Below, one piece after another: positions 1 to 6,444 of a stretch of DNA of 24,760 nt. Under the pieces are notes generated by a model. That model searched no databases. It was not told the DNA's origin and saw only the letters and a list, made by a program, of their open reading frames with translations. How positions within the stretch are numbered: position 1 is the first letter of the stretch; each line of letters begins with the position of its first letter. The translations under genes and the position numbers were made by a program. This stretch comes from an uncultured Clostridia bacterium (GTDB lineage: Bacteria > Bacillota > Clostridia > TANB77 > CAG-508), in contig CAORJJ010000005.1 of the NCBI GenBank assembly GCA_948517135.1, forward strand, positions 1 to 24,760, in the 5' to 3' direction.

Positions 1-58
1 ATATATATAATATCTATATAAAATTAAAATAAACTTAAAATGTATAAAAAAAATAAAA

Positions 59-697
59 ATGGATGTTAAAATGAAAGAAAAAGAAATTGAACGACTAAGT
101 TTACTAAAAGAAGAAGAAAATAAATTATATAATAATAGTGTAAAATATATTTGTGGAATTGATGAAGCAGGGAGAGGACCATTAGCAGGTCCTGTTGTTG
201 TTGGAGCAGTTATATTACCAGAGGATTCTTTTATAGAGGGAGTTAATGATTCAAAAAAAATTTCAGAGAAAAAACGTGAAAAAATATATGAAATAATTAC
301 TCAAGAAGCAATAGCATATAGTGTAGGTATTGTAGATCAAAAAACAATTGATGAAATAAATATATTAAATGCAACAAAACTAGGAGTTAAAAGAGCATTA
401 GAAGGATTAAGTCAAAAGCCAGAAATTATTATGGTGGATGCGTTAAACAATATGGATACTTTAGGAATACCATATATATCAGTAGTAAAAGGTGATGCTA
501 AAAATTATTGTATTGCAGCAGCATCAATAATTGCAAAAGTAACTAGAGATAGAATGATGAAAGAATGGGATGAAGTATATCCTATGTATGGTTTTGCAAA
601 ACATAAGGGATATGGTACAGCTGAGCATATTAGATTGCTGAAAGAAAATGGTCCATGTATGATACATAGAAAATCTTTTATAAAGAATTTCTTTTAA
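59..697 (+). CDS. rnhB: Ribonuclease HII
   Basis: Endonuclease that cleaves the RNA strand of RNA-DNA hybrids and removes single ribonucleotides misincorporated into DNA; cytoplasmic, metal-dependent. The 212-residue protein has the usual RNase HII length and motifs: GIDEAGRGPLAGP at residues 33-45 with the catalytic pair D35-E36, then NDSKKISEKKRE, a VDALN segment supplying a further acidic residue, KGDAKNYCIAAASIIAKVTR, and the C-terminal KHKGYGTAEH box. The start is uncertain: no good Shine-Dalgarno site precedes 59, and an in-frame ATG at 71 would remove four residues outside the conserved domain. It lies 46 bp before a nucleoside phosphorylase gene on the same strand with no terminator between, so co-transcription is likely. 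A TATAAT at 6-11 could be its -10 box, but the window begins too close to see a -35. Family assignment is secure. Confidence 0.96.
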   Translation: MDVKMKEKEIERLSLLKEEENKLYNNSVKYICGIDEAGRGPLAGPVVVGAVILPEDSFIEGVNDSKKISEKKREKIYEIITQEAIAYSVGIVDQKTIDEINILNATKLGVKRALEGLSQKPEIIMVDALNNMDTLGIPYISVVKGDAKNYCIAAASIIAKVTRDRMMKEWDEVYPMYGFAKHKGYGTAEHIRLLKENGPCMIHRKSFIKNFF

Positions 698-743
698 ATA
701 ATGTTTGAAAAAATTTATATATACAAAAGAAAGGGAGATAAGA

Positions 744-2048
744 ATGGATATTAAAAGTATTATTCGTAAAAAGAGAGCAAAAGAAGAATTAACAAAAGAT
801 GAGATTAATTATTTCATTGGAAAGTTACAAAAAGGTGAAATTTCTGAATCACAAGCAGCAGCTTTAATGAGTTACATTTATATTAATGGACTTACAGAAG
901 AAGAAATTTTAAATTTAAGTCTTGCTATGGCAGAATCAGGAGATATGTTAGATTTAAGTGATATTGCTGAAAATATTGTAGATAAACATTCAACTGGTGG
1001 AATTGGTGATAAAGTAACAATTCTATTAATGCCAATTTTAGCTTCTTTAAATATTCCAGTAGCAAAAATGTCAAGTAGAGGATATGGTGTATCAGGAGGT
1101 ACAATTGATAAATTAGAATCAATTCCTGGTTTTCAAACTGATTTATCAATTGAACAGTTTAAAAAAAATATAAAAAATACTGGTGTTTGTATAATGAATC
1201 AAGGTCTTTCTTTCGCACCAGCAGAAGGTAAAATGTATAAATTAAGAAATTCTATTGCTTGTGAAAATAGTTTACCTATTATTGCAGCAAGTTTAATGAG
1301 TCTAAAACTTGCCACAGGAAGTAATAAAATTGTATTTGATATAACTTGTGGAAGAGGAACATATATAAGCAATAGAGATGAAGCTAAACGTTTGTCAAGA
1401 TTACTTGTAAGACTTGGAAAGAGTTTAGGTAAAGACGTTGCTTGTGTTATAACTAATATGAATCAACCTTTAGGATATTCAATTGGTCATAACCTAGAAA
1501 TGAAAGAAACAATTAATGCTTTAAAAGGAATTATTTCAGAAGATTTAGGAAATGTTGTTGAGGCTCTTGGAAGTATTATGATTTCTTTAGCAACAGAAAA
1601 TAAAGATTTAGATGCAAATGCAAAAATGATAAAAGAAACAATAAAATCAGGAGCAGCATTTAATAAATTTAAAGAAATGGTTGCAGCTCAGGGTGGAAAT
1701 ACAGAATATATAGATAACCCAGAACTATTTAAGAGCTCTAAATTTATTATGCCAGTATTATCAACAGAAACAGGAACAATTGAAGCAATAGATGCTGATA
1801 TGGTAGGTAGTATTGCATATTATTTAGGGGCAGGAAGAATGAAAAATGAAGGTTCAATAAATAGAACTGCTGGTATTACCCTAAATAAAAAAATTGGAGA
1901 TACAGTTACAGTTGGAGAAACTTTAGCATATATTCATACTGATGAGGATGAAAAGATAAATGGAACAACACAAAATTTAAAAGATGCATTTACTATTACA
2001 AATAAGAAAATAAACTTTAAGTCAAGAGTTCTTGAAATAGTAAAATAG
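744..2048 (+). CDS. Pyrimidine-nucleoside phosphorylase, divergent copy 1
   Basis: Member of the thymidine/pyrimidine-nucleoside phosphorylase family, which splits pyrimidine (deoxy)nucleosides with phosphate into base and (deoxy)ribose-1-phosphate. The start is the ATG at 744, preceded by AAAGGGAGATAAGA; the frame stays open to a TTG at 705 but that lacks a site. At 434 residues it matches the family (about 433). Phosphate-site residues are kept: K81, S83 in DKHSTGG, S110 and T120. Of the three base-binding residues of PyNP (R168, S183, K187), R168 and S183 are present but residue 187 is Leu (CTA, 1302-1304). The family signature SGRGLG..GGT is altered to SSRGYGVSGGT. The paralogue 12 bp downstream keeps all of these. 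The gene is intact and carries the C-terminal PYNP domain, so it may be active with changed specificity, or catalytically impaired. Family certain, activity uncertain. Confidence 0.9.
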   Translation: MDIKSIIRKKRAKEELTKDEINYFIGKLQKGEISESQAAALMSYIYINGLTEEEILNLSLAMAESGDMLDLSDIAENIVDKHSTGGIGDKVTILLMPILASLNIPVAKMSSRGYGVSGGTIDKLESIPGFQTDLSIEQFKKNIKNTGVCIMNQGLSFAPAEGKMYKLRNSIACENSLPIIAASLMSLKLATGSNKIVFDITCGRGTYISNRDEAKRLSRLLVRLGKSLGKDVACVITNMNQPLGYSIGHNLEMKETINALKGIISEDLGNVVEALGSIMISLATENKDLDANAKMIKETIKSGAAFNKFKEMVAAQGGNTEYIDNPELFKSSKFIMPVLSTETGTIEAIDADMVGSIAYYLGAGRMKNEGSINRTAGITLNKKIGDTVTVGETLAYIHTDEDEKINGTTQNLKDAFTITNKKINFKSRVLEIVK

Positions 2049-2060
2049 AAAGGTTATTTA

Positions 2061-3359
2061 ATGAATATAATTGATATAATAGAAAAAAAGAAAAATAATT
2101 GGGATTTATCAAAGGAAGAAATAGAATATTTTGTTAAAAAATACACAGATGGAGAAATTACAGATTATCAAGCAGCAGCTTTAATAATGGCGATTTGTAT
2201 AAATGGAATGACACAAGATGAAATTTTAAATCTAACAATAGCAATGGCAAATTCAGGGGATGTATTAGATTTAACAGATATTTCAGATAATATTGTAGAT
2301 AAACATTCAACAGGAGGAGTTGGAGATAAAATTACATTAATTGTAATGCCAATAATTGCAAGTTTAGGAATTCCAGTAGCCAAAATGAGTGGAAGAGGCT
2401 TAGGGATTACTGGAGGAACAGCTGATAAATTAGAATCAATACCAGGTTATAATATTAATTTATCAATAGATGAATTTAAACAAAATATTAAAGATATAGG
2501 AATAAGTTTAATGGGGCAAACATTAAATTTGGCTCCAGCAGATAAAAAAATATATGCATTAAGAGATACTATTGGATGCACAAATAGTATACCTCTTATA
2601 GCATCAAGTATTATGAGTAAAAAAATTGCTTCAGGTGCAAATGCAATAGTATTAGATGTAACATGTGGAAATGGTGCATTTATGAAAAATAAAGATGAAG
2701 CAAAAAGACTTTCAAAAATGATGTCTCTAATTGGAAAATGGGCTAATAGACAAACAGTATGTGTACTTACAAATATGGATGAACCTTTGGGGCATTCAGT
2801 TGGAAATACATTAGAAGTTATAGAAGCAATAGACGCATTAAAAGGAAATATGGCAGATGATGTTAAAGATGTTGTTTTGAATTTATGTATTCAAATGATG
2901 AACTTATCTAAAAAGTATCCAAATGTTTTAGAAACCAAAGGAAAAATTCTTGAAGTTATAGAAAATGGAAAAGCTTTTGAAAAATTTAAAGAATTAGTTG
3001 CAAAACAAGGTGGAGATGTAAGCTATATAGAAGATCCTACAAAATTTGAAAAAGCACCAATAATTACACCTGTTATTTCAGAAAAAGATGGATTTGTAGA
3101 AGAACTAAATGCAGAGAAAGTTGGAAAAGCAGGTGTAGAGCTAGGAATTGGAAGAATTCACAAAGAAGATTCAATAGATTATAGAGTTGGATTGATGTTT
3201 GAGAAAAAAATTGGTGATGAAGTAAAAAAAGGTGATGTTTTAGCATATATACATGCAAGCTCTCCTGAAAAAGCAACAGAGTGTGTTGGAAAAATAAATG
3301 ATGCTTATAAAATAGGAAACAAAAAAATTGTTAAGAAAAATATAATAGAAATTATTTAA
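2061..3359 (+). CDS. pdp: Pyrimidine-nucleoside phosphorylase, canonical copy 2
   Basis: Cytoplasmic salvage enzyme for uridine, thymidine and deoxyuridine, releasing the base and a sugar-1-phosphate. The 432 residues are colinear with the gene just upstream. All diagnostic residues are present: DKHSTGGVGDK (K81, S83), SGRGLGITGGT with S110 and T120, R168 in the ALRD motif, S183, and K187 in the IMSKKIA motif (AAA at 2619-2621). The C-terminal PYNP domain is complete. A Shine-Dalgarno AAAGG at 2049-2053 sits 7 nt before the ATG, and only 12 bp separate it from the first copy, so the two are a tandem duplication in one operon. It cannot be told from sequence whether it is a strict thymidine phosphorylase (DeoA) or a broad PyNP (Pdp); the length and Gram-positive context favour Pdp. 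This is probably the copy that provides the pathway activity. Confidence 0.94.
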   Translation: MNIIDIIEKKKNNWDLSKEEIEYFVKKYTDGEITDYQAAALIMAICINGMTQDEILNLTIAMANSGDVLDLTDISDNIVDKHSTGGVGDKITLIVMPIIASLGIPVAKMSGRGLGITGGTADKLESIPGYNINLSIDEFKQNIKDIGISLMGQTLNLAPADKKIYALRDTIGCTNSIPLIASSIMSKKIASGANAIVLDVTCGNGAFMKNKDEAKRLSKMMSLIGKWANRQTVCVLTNMDEPLGHSVGNTLEVIEAIDALKGNMADDVKDVVLNLCIQMMNLSKKYPNVLETKGKILEVIENGKAFEKFKELVAKQGGDVSYIEDPTKFEKAPIITPVISEKDGFVEELNAEKVGKAGVELGIGRIHKEDSIDYRVGLMFEKKIGDEVKKGDVLAYIHASSPEKATECVGKINDAYKIGNKKIVKKNIIEII

Positions 3360-3399
3360 AAGTAAATAATATATACAAATGAAAGTAAGAGGTGATATG

Positions 3400-4809
3400 A
3401 TGTCAAGTATTGACGCAAAAGAATTAAAGGAAAAGCTATTCGCAAATAGAAAAAGTGGATGGGAAAATTTATCAGATGAAGAATTGAAAAATATTTTTCA
3501 ATTTGCAGATGAATATATGTATTATTTGAATAATTCTAAAACTGAGAAAGAAATTGTTCAAAGTTCAAAAGAAATATTAATAAAAAATGGATTTGTTGAT
3601 ATTTCAGAAAAAGAAGTTTTGAATCCAGGAGATAAAGTTTTTTATATAAATAGAGGAAGATGTTTATATGCAGCTGTAATTGGAACTGATAATTTAGAAA
3701 ATGGATTTAAAGTTGTTGCAGCACATTGTGATTCTCCAAGAATAGATTTAAAACAAAGTCCATTATATGAAGATCATGGACTTGGAATGCTAAAAACACA
3801 TTATTATGGTGGAATTAAAAAATATCAATGGACAAATATTCCTCTTAGTATACATGGTACAGTAGTAAAACCTGATGGTGAAAAAATTAATATTTGTATA
3901 GGTGAAAAAGAAGAAGATCCAATATTTACAATTTCAGATTTATTACCACATTTAGCTCAGGAGCAAATGGAAAGAAAATTGAAAGATGGAGTTCAAGGTG
4001 AAGAATTAAATGCTTTAGTTGGAAGTATTCCATATGATTGTGATGAAGTTTCTGAAAGAGTAAAATTAAATATATTAAAATTATTAAATGAAAGATATGG
4101 AATAAAAGAGGCAGATTTTGTAAGTTCAGAAATAGAGTTAGTACCAGCATTTAAAGCCAAAAGTATGGGATTTGATTATAGTATGGTTGCTGGATATGGG
4201 CAAGATGATAAGGTTTGTTGTTATACAGGATTAAGAGCAATATTAGATACAGTTTTACCAAGAAAAACAGCTTTATGTGTAATAACAGATAAAGAAGAAG
4301 TTGGATTTAATGGAGTTTCTGGAATGGAATCAAGAGTATTTGATACTTTCGTATTAGAACTTCTTGAAAAAACTGGAAATACAAAGTTTAATTCATTGTA
4401 TAAAGCATTTTCAAATACACAAGCATTATCAGCAGATGTTGATGCTGCATATAACCCAAATTTTGCATATGCTTTTGAAAAAAATAATACAGCATATTTA
4501 GGAAAAGGTATGACACTTGTAAAATATACAGGGTCAAGAGGGAAATCAGGTGCATCAGAAGCTCCAGCAGAGCTTGTTGCAGAGCTTAGAAAAATTTTTG
4601 ATGAAGCAGGTGCAAGATATCAAGCTTGTGAATTAGGTAGAGTAGATAAAGGTGGAGGAGGAACAATAGCTCTTACTCTTGCAAATAGAGGAATGGATGT
4701 TGTTGACCTTGGTGTTCCTGTAATGGGAATGCATTCACCATATGAAATAACAAGCAAATTTGATGTATATCAAGCATATAAAGGATATAAAGCATTTTAT
4801 AATAAATAA
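3400..4809 (+). CDS. apeA: M18 family zinc aminopeptidase
   Basis: Cytoplasmic metallo-aminopeptidase of the M18 (aspartyl aminopeptidase / aminopeptidase I) family, removing N-terminal residues from peptides. The 469 residues fit the family. Numbered from the start used here, metal and catalytic residues are visible: AAHCDSPRID with H109 and D111, DKEEVGFNG with E299-E300, SADVD with D346, and a C-terminal MHSPYE with H445; KTHYYGGIKKYQW is also typical. Start choice: AGAGGTG at 3388-3394 places the ATG at 3400 at 5 nt spacing; the ATG directly before it (3397) is too close, and one at 3379 would put the Shine-Dalgarno inside the gene. It follows pdp by 40 bp and is closed by a strong terminator, so it is the last gene of the rnhB-led cluster. 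Substrate preference is unknown. Confidence 0.93.
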   Translation: MSSIDAKELKEKLFANRKSGWENLSDEELKNIFQFADEYMYYLNNSKTEKEIVQSSKEILIKNGFVDISEKEVLNPGDKVFYINRGRCLYAAVIGTDNLENGFKVVAAHCDSPRIDLKQSPLYEDHGLGMLKTHYYGGIKKYQWTNIPLSIHGTVVKPDGEKINICIGEKEEDPIFTISDLLPHLAQEQMERKLKDGVQGEELNALVGSIPYDCDEVSERVKLNILKLLNERYGIKEADFVSSEIELVPAFKAKSMGFDYSMVAGYGQDDKVCCYTGLRAILDTVLPRKTALCVITDKEEVGFNGVSGMESRVFDTFVLELLEKTGNTKFNSLYKAFSNTQALSADVDAAYNPNFAYAFEKNNTAYLGKGMTLVKYTGSRGKSGASEAPAELVAELRKIFDEAGARYQACELGRVDKGGGGTIALTLANRGMDVVDLGVPVMGMHSPYEITSKFDVYQAYKGYKAFYNK

Positions 4810-4826
4810 AAATTATATAAACAGAA

Positions 4827-4866
4827 AACTTCCAATTTAGCAAAATGCATAAATTGGAAGTTTTTT
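4827..4866. terminator. Bidirectional intrinsic terminator
   Basis: Perfect 13-bp stem AACTTCCAATTTA / TAAATTGGAAGTT with a 10-nt loop, followed on + by TTTTTT. On the minus strand the same hairpin is followed by TTTTCTGTTT, so it can end both the aminopeptidase gene and the convergent small gene at 4877-5148. Confidence 0.9.
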
Positions 4867-4876
4867 AATTCAGTAC

Positions 4877-5148
4877 TTATTTTGGAGAAACTAAAATATC
4901 CATACCATGAAAATGATACTTAACAGAACTGACAGCATAATTATGATTAGCCAATAAGTCATTTACGACCTTTTTAACTATCGGTGAGAAATGCTTTTTT
5001 CTAAGGTGTAATGTAGCATTATTTCTCATTTTTACATCTCCCAAAAACTTAGCATCATTTGATGAAATTGTGCTGACATCTTCTAAAGCTGAATTTGCCA
5101 TAGAGTACCATATAAGTTCTTCTAAGGTTTTTTTAGGCTAGTTTCCAT
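4877..5148 (-). CDS. Unrecognised small protein, apparent 1-nt frameshift
   Basis: I do not recognise this protein. The uninterrupted frame covers 4877-5101 (74 residues from MANSALEDVS), but no Shine-Dalgarno precedes that ATG. An excellent GGAGG lies 7 nt before an ATG at 5148, whose frame reads METSLKKP and stops at TAG (5124-5122). If a run of seven A (5134-5128 on this strand) is read as eight, the frames join into one 90-residue protein beginning METSLKKTLEELIWYSMANS. A -1 slip on the heptamer A AAA AAA gives the same result. The protein is soluble-looking, with a basic middle (HLRKKHFSPIVKK) and no membrane segment. It has its own promoter and a leader with competing hairpins. Sequencing error, decay, phase variation and real slippage all remain possible. 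Confidence 0.6.
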
Positions 5149-5154
5149 TATACT

Positions 5155-5189
5155 ACCTCCATTTTAGTTGTGCCTGGAGGTTTCCCTCC
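5155..5189 (-). promoter_or_regulatory. Leader with mutually exclusive pairing over the Shine-Dalgarno
   Basis: On the minus strand the leader reads GGAGGG (5189-5184), a short AA loop, ACCTCC (5181-5176), then 15 nt later the Shine-Dalgarno GGAGGT (5160-5155). ACCTCC can pair with the upstream GGAGGG, leaving the ribosome site open, or with GGAGGT, closing it. This is what a translational switch looks like, but the pairings are short and I recognise no known riboswitch class. Inference only. Confidence 0.4.
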
Positions 5190-5236
5190 GAAGCGTTAAT
5201 AAGTTTCAAAGGGATATAAATTCATAATTCTTAAAT

Positions 5237-5264
5237 ATTATAGCATATATATAAATATTTACAA
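5237..5264 (-). promoter_or_regulatory. Promoter for the minus-strand small gene
   Basis: TTGTAA (5264-5259), a 16-nt spacer and TATAAT (5242-5237), with TGC before the -10 forming an extended -10. The expected start near 5230 gives a leader of about 80 nt, which contains the competing hairpins at 5155-5189. Confidence 0.7.
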
Positions 5265-5270
5265 CTGTTT

Positions 5271-5299
5271 TATGTAAAATTATATTATAACTTTACATA
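5271..5299. promoter_or_regulatory. Operator-like inverted repeat between divergent promoters
   Basis: TATGTAAA (5271-5278) and TTTACATA (5292-5299) form an 8-bp inverted repeat with a 13-nt spacer; half-site centres are 21 bp apart, two helical turns. The right arm covers the -35 box of the plus-strand gene and the left arm is 6 bp from the -35 box of the minus-strand gene. The position suits a dimeric regulator, but AT-rich DNA gives such repeats by chance. Confidence 0.35.
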
Positions 5300-5320
5300 A
5301 TTCTGAAATTGTGTTATAAT
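5292..5320 (+). promoter_or_regulatory. Promoter for the 72-residue membrane protein
   Basis: TTTACA (5292-5297), a 17-nt spacer and TATAAT (5315-5320), with TGT before it as an extended -10. The start of transcription should be near 5327, close upstream of the Shine-Dalgarno AAAGGAG. Confidence 0.8.
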
Positions 5321-5349
5321 AAAAATGATTTTAAAAGGAGTGTGTAAAT

Positions 5350-5568
5350 ATGTATTATTTATTAGTGTTACCAGTTATATTTTTAGCAGCAATTGTAAAA
5401 TTAGTTTCAGATAGATATAAATTAAAAATTTTTAGTAAGATTTGTAAAATCATAATAGTTATTGGTGTAATCATATTTATATATTTATTTGCAGCATATA
5501 AAGGATATGATATTTTAAAAATGGCATATGATTTTTTATTTAACTTAGATTTTTTTAATTTTAAATAA
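5350..5568 (+). CDS. Small two-helix membrane protein, unknown
   Basis: A 72-residue protein I do not recognise. It has two hydrophobic helices, at about residues 3-19 and 31-49, joined by a basic loop (SDRYKLKIFSK), then a short aromatic-rich tail ending FLFNLDFFNFK. There is no signal peptidase site or catalytic motif. Expression looks real: an extended -10 promoter with 17-nt spacing, AAAGGAG at the right distance from the ATG, and a terminator at 5655-5683. It is a single-gene unit diverging from the minus-strand gene at 5148 and is followed by the hydrogenase operon, which has its own promoter. By the positive-inside rule the short loop would be cytoplasmic. Confidence 0.7.
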   Translation: MYYLLVLPVIFLAAIVKLVSDRYKLKIFSKICKIIIVIGVIIFIYLFAAYKGYDILKMAYDFLFNLDFFNFK

Positions 5569-5587
5569 AATATAATTTGTACATAAG

Positions 5588-5627
5588 AAACTCTAAAAAT
5601 TTTTTTCCTTCTAAGGTTTTAGAGTTT
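5588..5627. other. Hairpin of unclear role
   Basis: Perfect 11-bp inverted repeat AAACTCTAAAA / TTTTAGAGTTT with an 18-nt loop. It is not followed directly by a T run, so it is not a standard terminator. It may be a 3'-end stabiliser for the 72-residue gene. Confidence 0.35.
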
Positions 5628-5654
5628 AAGGAAGTTTTATTAATTTGTATTTTG

Positions 5655-5683
5655 AGCAGAGAATTTTATCTCTGCTTTTTTTT
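5655..5683 (+). terminator. Intrinsic terminator upstream of the hydrogenase operon
   Basis: AGCAGAGA / TCTCTGCT 8-bp stem with a 6-nt loop, followed by eight T (5676-5683). It isolates the hydrogenase operon from the small membrane protein gene. Confidence 0.9.
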
Positions 5684-5755
5684 GAAAATATTTACAGATT
5701 TGGTAACAACTTTTTTAAAGTTTTTGTCGAAAAAGCTTTTAAAAAAATTATAGTA

Positions 5756-5764
5756 TGATATAAT
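5756..5764 (+). promoter_or_regulatory. Extended -10 promoter of the hydrogenase operon
   Basis: TGA-TATAAT at 5756-5764 is an extended -10. The region 17 nt upstream (about 5736-5741) has no good -35, as is common for extended -10 promoters. Transcription from about 5771 gives a leader of roughly 130 nt. Confidence 0.55.
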
Positions 5765-5862
5765 CAAATTGAATTTTATACATAAATATATGCATAGAAT
5801 GAATAGAAGAGGATGATGTAGTGTATTTATTCTTAAGCGATTATTGCTTAAACATTTGAAGA

Positions 5863-5899
5863 AAGGAGATATGTTAGAAAATCTAACATAAATTAAGGA
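5863..5899 (+). promoter_or_regulatory. Ribosome site of hydC bridged by a hairpin
   Basis: The strong AAGGAG (5863-5868) lies 31 nt before the hydC ATG, too far to act directly. Between them a 9-bp hairpin, TATGTTAGA / TCTAACATA with an AAA loop (5870-5890), would fold away 21 nt and leave an effective spacing of 10. A closer AAGGA (5895-5899) touches the ATG and is too near. The hairpin also contains an ATG at 5871 opening a six-codon frame (MLENLT), which could be a leader peptide instead. Confidence 0.5.
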
Positions 5900-6394
5900 A
5901 TGGAAAATACTAAATGTGATGGATGTAATGGAAAAGATCCCAAAATGGAAGAAATCCTTAACACTTATAAACAAGAAAAAGATAACTTGATTCAAATATT
6001 AAACGAAGTTCAAGAATATTATGGTTATGTACCAGAAAAAGCTCAACTTGCTATTTCTGAATATTTATCAATTCCTATGGCTGAAATATATGGTGTTATT
6101 ACTTTTTATTCAAGATTTACATTGAAACCAAAAGGAAAATATCATATTGCAGTTTGTTTAGGAACAGCATGCTTTGTAAAAGGTTCTGAAAAAATTTTAG
6201 ATAGAGCTAAAGAGAGATTAGGAATTGATGTTGGGGAAACAACAAAAGATGGTAAGTTTTCTTTAGAAGCAACAAGATGTGTTGGAGCATGTGGGTTAGC
6301 ACCAGTTTTTACAGTTAATGATGAAGTTTATGGAAAAGCAACTGTTAAGACTATGGATGAAATTTTAGATAAATATATGGAAATTGAAAAATAA
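5900..6394 (+). CDS. hydC: NAD-dependent [FeFe] hydrogenase subunit C (NuoE-like)
   Basis: Small electron-transfer subunit of the soluble trimeric hydrogenase, homologous to NuoE of complex I. The 164 residues contain an N-terminal helical part with the NEVQEYYGYVP and YGVITFYSRF motifs, and a thioredoxin-like [2Fe-2S] domain whose ligands are C86 and C91 (CLGTAC) and C127 and C131 (CVGAC). It passes electrons to or from the HydB flavin site. An extra Cys pair at residues 6 and 9 (CDGC) is near the N-terminus. It is the first gene of the operon, 50 bp before hydB. The start is supported by homology more than by local signals, because the best Shine-Dalgarno is 31 nt upstream and separated by a hairpin. 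Family assignment is firm; whether the complex bifurcates electrons is inferred from gene content. Confidence 0.93.
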   Translation: MENTKCDGCNGKDPKMEEILNTYKQEKDNLIQILNEVQEYYGYVPEKAQLAISEYLSIPMAEIYGVITFYSRFTLKPKGKYHIAVCLGTACFVKGSEKILDRAKERLGIDVGETTKDGKFSLEATRCVGACGLAPVFTVNDEVYGKATVKTMDEILDKYMEIEK

Positions 6395-6444
6395 AATTTG
6401 CGTTGTTGTTACAAATTTATAAAAAAGTAGGAGGGAGCGAATCT

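Noticed and set aside
705..743. Upstream TTG start for the first phosphorylase
   Set aside because: It has no ribosome site, whereas the ATG at 744 has AAAGGGAG and gives the family length.
4770..5510. Shared string AGCATATAAAGGATAT in the aminopeptidase end and in the 72-residue gene
   Set aside because: Encodes similar AYKGY residues in different contexts; most likely coincidence in AT-rich DNA.
5666..5995. 109-codon minus-strand open frame over the hydC start
   Set aside because: No ribosome site, runs through a plus-strand terminator, and overlaps hydC; low-complexity shadow of AT-rich DNA.
6403..6444. Upstream TTG start for hydB
   Set aside because: AGGAGGGAG directly precedes the ATG at 6445; the extension would include that site as coding sequence.
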